NCBI GenBank assembly: GCA_015232315.1
Contig: JADFZZ010000008.1
Location: 62,001 to 126,000, forward strand
Length of the DNA stretch: 64,000 nucleotides
Direction of reading: 5' to 3'
DNA from: SAR324 cluster bacterium
Lineage (GTDB): Bacteria > SAR324 > NAC60-12
Shown: positions 17,380 through 26,524 of the stretch, piece after piece
Layout: each line of letters begins with the position of its first letter
Position numbering within the stretch: the first letter of the stretch is position 1
The notes under the pieces: generated by a model
What the model was told of the DNA's origin: nothing
What the model saw: the letters and a program-made list of their open reading frames with translations, nothing else
Database searches by the model: none
Position numbers and translations under genes: made by a program

Positions 17380-19145
17380 AACGTCTCCAACCCTGCGTCT
17401 TGATGTGCTTGCGCTACTTTCTGAGCCATTTCCAGACGGTATAATTTCATCCTGGCACGCAGGTCTGTATAGCGAATGGACAACATCTGAATGGCGCTCA
17501 ACGCCGCATTGACGGAGCCATTGATTGCCATGGTGGAAACTGGAATGCCTGGAGGCATCTGGGCAATGGCCAGCAATGCGTCCATTCCCTGTAAGGATGA
17601 AAGGATCGGAACTCCGATCACCGGTCTGGTTGTTTCGGAGGCGGCAACACCAGGAAGATGCGCAGCCATGCCTGCCATGGCGATAAATACCTCCACTCCG
17701 GCTACTTCCGCTTTGTGCATAAATTCACGGGTTCTTTCCGGTGTACGGTGCGCGGAAGTCACACACAGGGAATATCCTACACCAAACTGGTCCAGCACAG
17801 CCGTGGCTTTTTTCGCTATTTCAAGATCGCTTTGACTGCCAATCATAATAGCCACACTTTTTGTCGCACGTCCGTCTTTGAAATGACACAGGCCTTTGAG
17901 TCCAATATCTCTCCGATAAACCATGCCATCCCAGTGTATGTTTCGTATCCTGTCATAGGCGGCGGCTACCGCGTTTTCGAGTGTATTGCCCATGCCGGTA
18001 ACGCCGACAACACGCCCGCCATTGGTGCGATAGACAGGGCCATCCTTGACAGTGCCCGCATGAAACACCATCACATTTTCGGTATTGTCATCCAGTCCGG
18101 TGATGATTTTACCTTTGGGATAATTTTCAGGATATCCTTCCGATGCCAGGACAACACATGCTGTTGGCCGTGAATCCCACTCAGCCTGCGTTGTGGATAA
18201 ATCGCCTCTGGCAGACGCCCTCAACAACGGAAATAAATCGCTCTTGAGGCGCATCATCAACGGTTGACATTCAGGATCGCCAAATCTGCAATTGTATTCA
18301 ATCACTCTGGGCTGTCCGCCATCAATCATCAGTCCGATATACAACACCCCCTTGTAGGGATGGCCCTCTTCGGACATCCCTTTCAAAGTGGGTTCAACCA
18401 CCTGTTTCAGAATCAGGTCTTCCACAGAAGCTGTCACTACAGGTGCCGGGGAGTATGCCCCCATACCGCCGGTATTCAGGCCTGTATCCAGTTCACCGAT
18501 GCGTTTATGATCCTGTGCGGAAGGGCAGGTGATGTAATTTTTGCCGTCACTGATCACAAAATAAGAAGCTTCTTCACCTTTAAGGAATTCTTCGATCACA
18601 ATACTGGAGCCCGCGTCGCCGAAGGCATGGAGTTCGAGAATATTATGGATCTGTTGACGAGCGTCTTCCTTTGTCTGACAAATCAGCACACCTTTTCCGG
18701 CCGCCAATCCATCGACTTTGATCACATAGGGGGGCTTGAGGGTTTCCAGAAATTGTTCCGCTGGCAAAACTTCCGTGAATTGCCGGTATGCCGCTGTCGG
18801 AATATGATGACGTTGCATGAAGTCTTTGGCAAACCCTTTGCTGCCTTCAAGTTGGGCTGAGGCCGCACTTGGTCCGAACGCCAGAAAGCCCTCGCGCTCT
18901 AAACGGTCAACCAGGCCTTCCACCAGATATACTTCTTGTCCAATGATGGTGAGATCAATGGATTCTTGCCGAACAAACGACACAATAGCATCATGGGAAT
19001 GCAAGGTAACACGTTGTGCCAGGTCTTCCATTCCAGCGTTTCCCGGTGCAACAAATATTTTGGTCACGACCGAACTCTGGCTCAGTTTCCATACCAGCGC
19101 ATGCTCGCGTCCACCACTACCGATAATCAAAACTTTATGGGTCAT
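17376..19145 (-). CDS. purD: PurD-PurE fusion: GAR synthetase plus N5-CAIR mutase
   Basis: One uninterrupted 589-residue frame encodes two enzymes. Residues 1 to about 425 are phosphoribosylamine-glycine ligase: IIGSGGREHALVWKL at the start, the ATP-grasp core with KVDGLAAGKGV near 130, RFGDPECQ near 290 and the C-terminal RDIG. Residues about 433-560 are PurE: IMIGSQSDLEIAKKA, VTSAHRTPERT, AGMAAHLPGVAASETTRPVIGVPI and AQMPPGIPV. The last about 25 residues are a basic helical tail. PurD and PurE catalyse non-consecutive purine steps. No purK is in the window. A frameshift between two genes is ruled out by the continuous frame as given. Confidence 0.93.
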   Translation of the reverse strand: MTHKVLIIGSGGREHALVWKLSQSSVVTKIFVAPGNAGMEDLAQRVTLHSHDAIVSFVRQESIDLTIIGQEVYLVEGLVDRLEREGFLAFGPSAASAQLEGSKGFAKDFMQRHHIPTAAYRQFTEVLPAEQFLETLKPPYVIKVDGLAAGKGVLICQTKEDARQQIHNILELHAFGDAGSSIVIEEFLKGEEASYFVISDGKNYITCPSAQDHKRIGELDTGLNTGGMGAYSPAPVVTASVEDLILKQVVEPTLKGMSEEGHPYKGVLYIGLMIDGGQPRVIEYNCRFGDPECQPLMMRLKSDLFPLLRASARGDLSTTQAEWDSRPTACVVLASEGYPENYPKGKIITGLDDNTENVMVFHAGTVKDGPVYRTNGGRVVGVTGMGNTLENAVAAAYDRIRNIHWDGMVYRRDIGLKGLCHFKDGRATKSVAIMIGSQSDLEIAKKATAVLDQFGVGYSLCVTSAHRTPERTREFMHKAEVAGVEVFIAMAGMAAHLPGVAASETTRPVIGVPILSSLQGMDALLAIAQMPPGIPVSTMAINGSVNAALSAIQMLSIRYTDLRARMKLYRLEMAQKVAQAHQDAGLETL

Positions 19146-19265
19146 CTGTCACCTCTGGAATAATAAAATGAATGTAAGAAATGGTTTTTTCAGACAGGCA
19201 GGAATCACTGCTCGATTCTGGGGATCCAGCCTGACATAAAAACAACGTTACAATCACTAAATATT

Positions 19266-20738
19266 TTAATTGTTCTGGGGATTTAAAAAGACATATTGGG
19301 AATTTTGACGGTTTTGAACCAATAGCAATACGCCTCGGGATTTATCCAGACCACTCAATATTTTCTTGAATTCATCCACATTTTTGATGGCATACTGGTT
19401 TACTTCCAAAATCAACATACCGGGCCTGAGGCCTTTGGATTCTGCCTCTGAATCCACCTCAACACTGGAAATCACAACGGCCTCTTTGAGATCGTTATAG
19501 CCCAGGCGATCAGCCGCTTCATGTGTCAGGTTTTGCACACTCAATCCCAGAAGATTATCCTCTTTTGCCGGTTCAGGGACCTGCTCATTGCTGGCCGTCG
19601 GGTCGCTCGGACGTTCTCCCAGTTTCACAGAAAAAACCATTTCCTTTCCTTTCCTCAGGACTGTAATCTTAACGGTTGAGCTAACCTTGGCATTGGCAAT
19701 TTCATTTCGGAGGTTATTGCTGTTGCTGATAGATTTCTGATTCAGTTTGATAATGACATCCCCTTTCTGAATTCCGCTGGTTTCTGCTGGCGTTCCGGGC
19801 ATGATGCCGGTGATCAGTGAGCCTTCGGTGCCTGACAGACCGAACGCTTTGGCCAGTTCAGGTGTCAGATCCTGAATGCTGACTCCCAGCCAACCTCGCG
19901 AGACGGAACCAGACGCAATCAACTCTTCCATGATCCTTCGCGCCATGTTGATAGAAACGGCAAAACCAATTCCCTGATAGCCACCATTTCTACTGAAGAT
20001 AGCGGTATTCACACCAATGATTTCACCGCTCAGATTTAACAGTGGTCCTCCGCTGTTTCCCGGATTGATGGCGGCATCGGTTTGAATGAAATCCTCATAA
20101 TCGGTGATGCCGATATTGGAGCGCCCCTTGGCACTGACAATTCCGAAGGTCACAGTTTGTGTCAACCCAAAGGGATTCCCGATAGCAATCACAGACTCAC
20201 CGACATCAATGTCATCGGAATTGCCCATTGGCAGGAAATCAGGGTTGGTCACATCAATTTTGACAACAGCGATGTCCGACAACGGGTCAGTCCCGATCAG
20301 TTTTGCTTCAAATTCCCGGCCATCATACAATTTAACCACGATTTTGTCAGCTTCGCCTACCACATGATGGTTCGTCAGGATGAAGCCATCCTTGTTAATG
20401 AGTGCGCCAGACCCCAAACCTTCCTGCTTAAACTGTCGCTCCTTTTGATTCCCATGAGGCTGCTTGCGAAATCCCGGTGGAAAAAACCGATCAAGGAACT
20501 CATCATTAAACTGGTCGAATGGATTGTTCAACTGCTGACCATCATGGCCTTTCACCATTTTTTCAACCTTGATATGAACCACTCCTTTCTGGAGTTTTTT
20601 GACCAGTTGAGCCCGTGTTTTTGATTCACGGATCAAGGGTTGCAGACTGTCTGCACTCTGGGCAAAAATACTATGAGACAAAAACCCAAACAGGCAAAAC
20701 ACGATTCCTGTCCATAGTGACCAACGCATTGTTTTCAT
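19266..20738 (-). CDS. Periplasmic serine protease, Do/HtrA family
   Basis: Envelope quality-control protease. Starting at the ATG chosen here the 490 residues begin with a clean signal peptide (MKTMRWSLWTGIVFCLFGF...IFAQS). The trypsin-like domain has the triad His (LTNHHVVGEA, near 124), Asp (DPLSDIAVVKID, near 153) and Ser (NPGNSGGPLL, near 228), followed by two PDZ domains (about 285-375 and 400-485). A longer reading with 23 extra residues exists, but the ATG is preceded by CAGGAG eight bases upstream and gives the signal peptide, so the short form is used. Which of DegP, DegQ or DegS it matches cannot be decided. Confidence 0.94.
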   Translation of the reverse strand: MKTMRWSLWTGIVFCLFGFLSHSIFAQSADSLQPLIRESKTRAQLVKKLQKGVVHIKVEKMVKGHDGQQLNNPFDQFNDEFLDRFFPPGFRKQPHGNQKERQFKQEGLGSGALINKDGFILTNHHVVGEADKIVVKLYDGREFEAKLIGTDPLSDIAVVKIDVTNPDFLPMGNSDDIDVGESVIAIGNPFGLTQTVTFGIVSAKGRSNIGITDYEDFIQTDAAINPGNSGGPLLNLSGEIIGVNTAIFSRNGGYQGIGFAVSINMARRIMEELIASGSVSRGWLGVSIQDLTPELAKAFGLSGTEGSLITGIMPGTPAETSGIQKGDVIIKLNQKSISNSNNLRNEIANAKVSSTVKITVLRKGKEMVFSVKLGERPSDPTASNEQVPEPAKEDNLLGLSVQNLTHEAADRLGYNDLKEAVVISSVEVDSEAESKGLRPGMLILEVNQYAIKNVDEFKKILSGLDKSRGVLLLVQNRQNSQYVFLNPQNN

Positions 20739-21130
20739 ACACACTCCTGAGTTATTCCAATCTTGAATATTGAAGAACGAACACCATTGAACGAAAGATC
20801 CACCCACCTGTTTTTAAGGTCCACATAAAACGGGAACCCTCCATAAACCACAAGTTTTTTGTATGCCGGAACGGCCTCCTGAGACCGTGTACTGTGACCG
20901 GTAATATTGGGAAAAAACTATATTTTTTGATGTTCTTTTTCAGAATGGCAAACATCATGCAAGATCAAATGGCAACGGTTCTATGGATTGGAACCAAAAC
21001 CAATAACAAGTCAACCAATAAAAACGCAAGGAGTTCCGGAGCGTAACCCGAAACTCCTCATGCTATGTTTTTGGAGCATTTTGCTATCAGGTTGTATAAA
21101 CTGAGTTTCAACAGTTCAGGGATAAATCTT
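20739..21130. other. Divergent intergenic region upstream of htrA
   Basis: These 392 bases separate the htrA start from the small plus-strand gene. No convincing gene is seen. The region carries a terminator-like hairpin at 21029-21058. Promoters for both flanking genes are expected here, but no pair of hexamers is clear enough to call. Confidence 0.5.
21029..21058 (-). terminator. Terminator-like hairpin, minus strand
   Basis: AGGAGTTCCGG (21029-21039) pairs with CCGAAACTCCT (21048-21058) with one mismatch and an 8-base loop. Read on the minus strand the stem is followed by TTGCGTTTTTATT, a short U-tract. It could end the long minus-strand unit that finishes with apgM at 21501, which would then run antisense through the small gene at 21131-21499. 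Confidence 0.45.
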
Positions 21131-21499
21131 ATGAAAGTCACAACCAAAGCTACAGATCTGGTGCATGCGTTTTGTCAATTCGCATTCAACTGGACCTATG
21201 AAGATATCAACGCCATGTTTCAGCATAGCCCGTTGGGTGCCCAATACTGGGAAACCCGCTTTCAGGAAGTCAATTCAAGCCTGACCAACTTGTACATGGT
21301 GGCAGATACAGAACATCGTCTGATGATTATCAGCTTCATCGTCAATTACAAATATCCGGAAATTTTTAAAAAGAATGAACCCGTAGCGGTGAAATCCAGA
21401 CCCGTTCCCAAATTGAGAAAGAAACGGAAATTGCCCTTGAATTCGACACTGAAACTGGTGATTGATAACACACGGAGCTTGAATCAACAGCAGGCCTGA
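21131..21499 (+). CDS. Small basic protein of unknown function
   Basis: A 122-residue protein beginning MKVTTKATDLVHAFCQFAF. The central part is helical, and the C-terminal third is strongly basic (RPVPKLRKKRKLPLN), which suggests nucleic-acid or membrane-surface binding. A longer reading from 21065 exists, but the ATG used here has AGGG about ten bases upstream. The gene ends one base before the convergent apgM stop. I do not recognise the family. Confidence that it is expressed is moderate. Confidence 0.5.
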   Translation: MKVTTKATDLVHAFCQFAFNWTYEDINAMFQHSPLGAQYWETRFQEVNSSLTNLYMVADTEHRLMIISFIVNYKYPEIFKKNEPVAVKSRPVPKLRKKRKLPLNSTLKLVIDNTRSLNQQQA

Positions 21500-21500
21500 T

Positions 21501-22721
21501 TCACCGGCACAAATGTTTCAGTAAGTCCCACATTTGAAAATACCCCAAACTTCCCTGACGAGCGGACACTTCATCAAAGTGATGGATTTGGTCCGCTTCA
21601 ATATGGGAGCCATAAAGCAACACTGGGACTGGACCTTCCATGTGGTGTCCTGTGATGCTGGAGGTGCTGTGATCGGTAGTGACCGCAATTCGTAAAGGCT
21701 CCTTCCATTCTGCCAGAAAATGGCCCAACCGCAGATCGAACTCTTCAATAAATTTCATTTTCCTCAAGGCATCCTGATTATGCGCGGCGATATCACATCC
21801 CTTGATGTGTAGAACCACCAGATCCCGTTTTCGAAGGACCTGAGTCGCATATTCAAATTTAAGAGCCAGATTGCTGTCAAGATTTGCGGTCATTTCCGGT
21901 GCGTGAAGAACATCCATCCCTGTCATTTTGCATAATCCGAAAATGGTACGATCACCCGTCACACACGCCGCGTTTAGTAATTGGTTATTTATGTGGATTG
22001 GTGGCAAGGATCGCATCATGCCGGCTTCTCTCGTCAAAATACCTGTCACGGGCACTTGTCCTTTTTGTTGGCGCAGAACATTGAGCGGATGATTTTTTAA
22101 TATTTGCTCAGCTTTATCTTCAAACTGTCGCAGGAGTTGTGCAGTTCTCTGCGCCTTTGAATCGGCAGGATCGAGTGCGTGTGGAATTAGTTTTTTCTGG
22201 TAGGTTCGTTCTTCAATCGGATCGCTGCTCACAATTTTGTCTGAAAGTCCCTGCCCTCGGATAATCAGCGCAAACCGGTGTTCAGTTGCTGATCTGACAA
22301 ATAGTTTTTCGTTCCTATCCAGTCGCATTTGATTCAGACTGTTAACAAGTTCCTCAACACCTTCACGGATACGGCCAGCCCGCCGATCAATAATAAAACC
22401 ATTTTCGTCCACCGTGGCCCAGTTTCCACGCCATGCGACATCACCAGGTTCAAGCTCAAGATCGGTTCCCAAAGCCTCAACAATTCCGCGAGGAACGGGT
22501 TTTTCTCCAGGGGGATATCCTAAAATCCCGAGAGTGCAGGTTGCCGTAGTGTGAGGAAAATGTGGTGCTGTGGGATCCGCTATTCCGGACTGACCAAGGG
22601 TCGCAAGATAATCCAGGTTGGGTGTTTGAGCCGCCTGCAGGGGAGTTTGAGTGTTCAAGGCATCTATGGGTTCATCGGCCAAACCATCCAGAATGATCAA
22701 TAACTTGGAAATAACACTCAT
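21501..22721 (-). CDS. apgM: Archaeal-type cofactor-independent phosphoglycerate mutase
   Basis: Predicted to interconvert 3- and 2-phosphoglycerate. The 406-residue protein belongs to the alkaline-phosphatase-superfamily apgM group: metal-binding ILDGLADEPI near residue 10, PNLDYLATLGQSG near 36, ILGYPPGEKPVPRG near 68, DGFIIDRRAGR-like segment NGFIIDRRAGRI near 108, and HIKGCDIAAHNQD and TTDHSTSSITGHH for the second metal set. Where archaeal relatives have a Ser nucleophile before the ILGY motif, this reads TTATCTLGILGY, with Thr at the matching position. It follows the 2-phosphoglycerate-kinase-like gene after eight bases, so the two probably act on the same metabolite. Confidence 0.88.
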   Translation of the reverse strand: MSVISKLLIILDGLADEPIDALNTQTPLQAAQTPNLDYLATLGQSGIADPTAPHFPHTTATCTLGILGYPPGEKPVPRGIVEALGTDLELEPGDVAWRGNWATVDENGFIIDRRAGRIREGVEELVNSLNQMRLDRNEKLFVRSATEHRFALIIRGQGLSDKIVSSDPIEERTYQKKLIPHALDPADSKAQRTAQLLRQFEDKAEQILKNHPLNVLRQQKGQVPVTGILTREAGMMRSLPPIHINNQLLNAACVTGDRTIFGLCKMTGMDVLHAPEMTANLDSNLALKFEYATQVLRKRDLVVLHIKGCDIAAHNQDALRKMKFIEEFDLRLGHFLAEWKEPLRIAVTTDHSTSSITGHHMEGPVPVLLYGSHIEADQIHHFDEVSARQGSLGYFQMWDLLKHLCR

Positions 22722-22729
22722 GACAAAAC

Positions 22730-23923
22730 CTATTTGGCGGTATTATTATTTTTTTCTTTGGAATCTTTGTGATGATGTGCCCTGATTTGTTTTTGCAGAT
22801 TATCCATAACGGTTTGCACCAATTCATCAAGGGATGAGTCAAAATCGGTGTTATTGATGATATCAATGTCATACTGATTGGCCTGTGCGATAAAGTGATC
22901 ATGAATCAACCGGATACTATGGAAATTTTCATCATAACGGGATGTTCTCTGGGATTGTTCATGACGATGAACAAAACGGGCACGATGATTGGGTTCATCC
23001 ATCAGAGACAGGACAATCGGGATCTGATAGGTCTGTTTTTGGTATTTCTTCAACTGGAGCAATGACGGGAGCAGATGGACACCTTCGATCACCATGCTCA
23101 TGTTTTCCTTGATGGCCCGTTCCACCACAGCATGCACTCCGGCGCAAACCCTGAATGATTGTAACGTATAGCCTGCCAGAACCTTGTCATCGCCTTCCAG
23201 CCAGAACCGTTCAAAATCACCGGCTTCAAAGGAGGAACTGTGTAGTGATGGGATGATCTGCTTGGTGAATACCATGCGCATGATCTGACGGATCGTGTCA
23301 GTGCCTGTCACTTTCATGATACCCAGACGTGAGGCTAGTTCCATTGCCAGCGTTGATTTGCCTGTACCGCCAGAGCCACCAAGATAAATGATGACTGGTT
23401 TGTCGAGTTTTTTCAGATTTCGCGACAATTCATACAACGACGCGAACTCCTTCCCCTTGATAGCGACAATTTTGTCATACAGTCGTTGATACACCTCCTC
23501 CAGTTTGATTTCCCAAACCCCATCCTGACGCAGTTCATTTTCTAGTTCCTGAGTCAATTGATAGGCTTGTGTTGGAGAGAATCCCGTGGCTGTGATGGGT
23601 TTGGACAACAATTCCCGTGAGAAGGGAAATGTCCCGTTTTCTGAGACAATATTGATGATGGTAGACGACACCACCATGGTGTTTTTCAGCGATTCCAGAC
23701 AATTGTATCCATATTTTTTTTCAATTTCCTGATTGACGATGATATTCAGTTCAGCCGTCATGATTTCATCTTTTTTGGACAGGCGCTCCCGTATGGTTTG
23801 TGCCACTTTATAGGCTTTTTTGAAGGGAAGTCCGCGTTGTACCAGTGAGTGCGTCAGAATCCCTCGCATGAAAGGTTCTTTCACACCATTGGGCTTGATG
23901 ACCATCAATCGGAATTTACTCAT
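22730..23923 (-). CDS. ATP-cone protein with 2-phosphoglycerate-kinase-like P-loop domain
   Basis: The 397 residues contain an N-terminal ATP-cone-like unit (about 5-72), a second related unit (about 98-153), and a kinase domain with Walker A LGGSGGTGKST (181-191), followed by GTDTIRQIMR and EGVHLLP, the pattern of the 2-phosphoglycerate kinase family. In methanogens that enzyme makes 2,3-bisphosphoglycerate for cyclic DPG. In bacteria the role of homologues is unsettled. No cyclic-DPG synthetase is in the window. The ATP cones suggest allosteric control by ATP/dATP. The gene lies between rseP and apgM with gaps of 19 and 8 bases. A basic, His-rich tail ends the protein. Confidence 0.8.
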   Translation of the reverse strand: MSKFRLMVIKPNGVKEPFMRGILTHSLVQRGLPFKKAYKVAQTIRERLSKKDEIMTAELNIIVNQEIEKKYGYNCLESLKNTMVVSSTIINIVSENGTFPFSRELLSKPITATGFSPTQAYQLTQELENELRQDGVWEIKLEEVYQRLYDKIVAIKGKEFASLYELSRNLKKLDKPVIIYLGGSGGTGKSTLAMELASRLGIMKVTGTDTIRQIMRMVFTKQIIPSLHSSSFEAGDFERFWLEGDDKVLAGYTLQSFRVCAGVHAVVERAIKENMSMVIEGVHLLPSLLQLKKYQKQTYQIPIVLSLMDEPNHRARFVHRHEQSQRTSRYDENFHSIRLIHDHFIAQANQYDIDIINNTDFDSSLDELVQTVMDNLQKQIRAHHHKDSKEKNNNTAK

Positions 23924-23942
23924 GGTAGAACAGGCTCAAAGG

Positions 23943-25271
23943 TTATTTAAGTTGAAGGATATCATGGTAGGTGATTACAATCATAAGTAGCATCAACAGC
24001 GACATTCCCACCATTTGTATCCGTTCCCGAAACACAGGATTCAGGGGGCCACCCTTGATTTTTTCAAGCAGCAGAAAAAAGATATGTCCGCCATCCAGCA
24101 CGGGAATCGGGAATAAATTAAAAATACCCAATTGCAAACTGATCACGGCAACTAAAAAAAACAGATCAGTGATGCTGTTTCTTGCCGCATCTCCCAGAAC
24201 CTGACCAATACGCACAGGGCCGCCTACGTCATTCATTGTTCCTTGTCCTGAAAACAGCTTGCCCATGAAGGAAAAAGTGGAGCGGGTCACAAACCACAAA
24301 CGTTCGGACCCCATGATCACGCTGTCAATCGGACCATAAGACTGTCGTGTCATTTCAATCCCCATGCCCATAAGAAATCGCTGGTTGGCCGCATCATACA
24401 GTGGGATTACTTCGATCTTCATAATCGTTCCATTGCGATCCACTTCAACGGTTAAGGGACTGGGCTGGCTGTTATGATTCGTCTTTGCCTTGTCCGTTGA
24501 ATTCTGCTCAGTCTGAATTGTTTCGGTGATCTGACTCCAGTCTTCAATGGCCTTTCCGTTGATCCGGATAATCCGGTCACCAAGCTGTAACCCTGCGGAT
24601 TCCGCCTGTGAGTTTTCTGAGAAACTGCCAACCACCGGCTCAATATGAGGAGTCCATCCCGTTCCATCCCGTTCCATTTCCGCCAGACTGGTTTCCTTCA
24701 GGGGAACAAGGTATCCGTTGCGAGATACAACAAGCGTCAGCGTTGCTTCAGGCGATATTTCTCCCACCATGTCGTACAATTGCTGCCAGCTTTGTAGTTC
24801 TTTGCCGTTGGCCGAAACAATCTCATCACCTGGTTGCAGACCAATACGTTGAGCCAATCCCTGCTCAGAAACCTGGAATACTACAGGATATGAATTCAGA
24901 TATTTGGGCACATTCACGCCAATCATGTAAACCAATGGCATGAATAAAAACGCGAATAACAGATTCATGGAGGGGCCAGCCACTAAAATGTAAAATCGCT
25001 GAAAAATGGATTTAGACGCATAATTTTCCGGGTCAGTCTCGTTTTCATCGTTCAGATTTTGTCCCCATAGCCTGACATACCCGCCAACCGGAATCCATGA
25101 AATGAGATATTCAGTTTCGCCAACTTTTTTTCCCCAGAGCTTTGGCGGAAAGCCAATGGAAAACTGTTCTACACGCACACCTGCGTGACGGGCGGCCGCA
25201 TAATGTCCCAGTTCATGAATAAAAATCAAAAAGCCGAGTACCAGTAAAAAAACCGCGATGGTTGTGATCAT
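23943..25271 (-). CDS. rseP: RseP-type site-2 intramembrane zinc metalloprotease
   Basis: Cleaves anti-sigma factors and remnant signal peptides inside the membrane. The 442 residues begin with a membrane segment containing HELGH (19-23), followed by GFPPKLWGKK and VPVGGYV-like IPVGGYVRLWGQ, two PDZ domains (about 125-205 and 215-300), and the C-terminal membrane segments with the zinc-coordinating region PVLDGGHI near 393. The ATG overlaps the end of dxr by four bases, as in many genomes. With HtrA at 19266-20738 the window holds two classic envelope-stress proteases, but no anti-sigma gene is seen. Confidence 0.94.
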   Translation of the reverse strand: MITTIAVFLLVLGFLIFIHELGHYAAARHAGVRVEQFSIGFPPKLWGKKVGETEYLISWIPVGGYVRLWGQNLNDENETDPENYASKSIFQRFYILVAGPSMNLLFAFLFMPLVYMIGVNVPKYLNSYPVVFQVSEQGLAQRIGLQPGDEIVSANGKELQSWQQLYDMVGEISPEATLTLVVSRNGYLVPLKETSLAEMERDGTGWTPHIEPVVGSFSENSQAESAGLQLGDRIIRINGKAIEDWSQITETIQTEQNSTDKAKTNHNSQPSPLTVEVDRNGTIMKIEVIPLYDAANQRFLMGMGIEMTRQSYGPIDSVIMGSERLWFVTRSTFSFMGKLFSGQGTMNDVGGPVRIGQVLGDAARNSITDLFFLVAVISLQLGIFNLFPIPVLDGGHIFFLLLEKIKGGPLNPVFRERIQMVGMSLLMLLMIVITYHDILQLK

Positions 25272-26464
25272 TTCAATTTCTCCAAAACGAGATGTGCCTG
25301 ATGCCGTCCCCAGGCATCAGCCTGAAGCGCGTCATCCACAGTGTTGATTTTCTTTAAAAACGCCGGGGCCTCCCGGTGATGATGTTGTTGTTCCAGTTGA
25401 ACCATGACCTGTGACAAAACACGTGCGATATCGACAAAACGGATCTGTCGATCCAGAAGACGGGCGACCACTTCTTCATTGGCTCCATTGAGAATCGCCG
25501 GTGCGCCACCACCAAGCCGGGCCGCCTTGAAGGCCAGCGCCAGACAGGGAAATTTTTTTCCAGAAACCTGTTCAAACTGAAGTTTCGCGATTTGAGACAG
25601 ATTCATTTTAGGAATTTTCAGCGGAAGCCGTTCAGGCCAGGAAAGGCAATAGGCAATCGGCACTCGCATGTCCGGAAGTCCCATCTGGGCAATGAACGAC
25701 CCATCCTGATATTCAACCATTGAGTGAATAATGCTCTGGCGATGAATGATCACCTCAATCTTGTCCACCGACACGTCAAATAACCAGCGGGCTTCAATCA
25801 CCTCCAGACCTTTGTTCATCATGCTGGCTGAATCAATCGTGATTTTTGAACCCATTTTCCAGTTGGGATGATTCAGTGCTTCTTCCAGCGTGATGTTTTC
25901 GAAGGTTTCCACCGGACGATCCCTGAACGGTCCCCCTGAAGCGGTGAGAATAATTTTTTCGATTTCTTGAGGATTATGCCCTGCCAACGCCTGAAAAACC
26001 GCATTATGTTCACTATCCACAGGCAGTATGCGGCTACCATGCTGTCGGGCTGTGGCCACCATGACATCTCCTGCAAGAACCATGGTTTCCTTGTTGGCCA
26101 GGGCCAGTGTTTTACCAACAGACAAAGCCGCATGGCTGGATTTCAAACCTGCGGCACCGACAATACCGGCAACGACCAGTTCCACTTCGGGTTCTGTTGC
26201 GATACGCTCAAGTCCATCCTGTCCCCAGAACACTTTCAGTTGAGGCTCTGGATACCGTTCCCTTAAACCGCGGGCCGCGGTTTCGGATCCAACGGACACG
26301 ATACGCGGATGAAACTCCTCAATCTGATCAATCATTGTCTCGACCTGGTTCTGGCAGGATAAGCCAATGACCTTGAATCTATCGGGAAATTGCCGAACCA
26401 CATCCAGGGTATTGACCCCAATGGAACCAGTAGATCCCAAAACAGCCAGATTTTTTTTTATCAT
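25268..26464 (-). CDS. dxr: 1-deoxy-D-xylulose 5-phosphate reductoisomerase
   Basis: First committed enzyme of the MEP isoprenoid pathway. The 398 residues show the NADPH motif VLGSTGSIGVNTL at the start, substrate and metal sites in LPVDSEHNAVFQAL, TASGGPFRDRP, NWKMGSKITIDSASMMNKGLEVIEA and GLPDMRVPIAYCLSWPERL. Length is normal. It precedes rseP with a four-base overlap. Upstream, in place of the expected cdsA neighbour, come a HicA/HicB pair and a lone HicB-like gene. Confidence 0.97.
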   Translation of the reverse strand: MIKKNLAVLGSTGSIGVNTLDVVRQFPDRFKVIGLSCQNQVETMIDQIEEFHPRIVSVGSETAARGLRERYPEPQLKVFWGQDGLERIATEPEVELVVAGIVGAAGLKSSHAALSVGKTLALANKETMVLAGDVMVATARQHGSRILPVDSEHNAVFQALAGHNPQEIEKIILTASGGPFRDRPVETFENITLEEALNHPNWKMGSKITIDSASMMNKGLEVIEARWLFDVSVDKIEVIIHRQSIIHSMVEYQDGSFIAQMGLPDMRVPIAYCLSWPERLPLKIPKMNLSQIAKLQFEQVSGKKFPCLALAFKAARLGGGAPAILNGANEEVVARLLDRQIRFVDIARVLSQVMVQLEQQHHHREAPAFLKKINTVDDALQADAWGRHQAHLVLEKLK

Positions 26465-26524
26465 GCTGCCAATACAGAGTTAGGGTTTAACATAAGGGAA
26501 GGTGTTTGTGAAACATTGGCAAAA

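Noticed and set aside
18264-18860. 198-codon plus-strand frame inside purD-purE
   Set aside because: Lies wholly antisense to a well-conserved enzyme; residue composition is that of a shadow frame.
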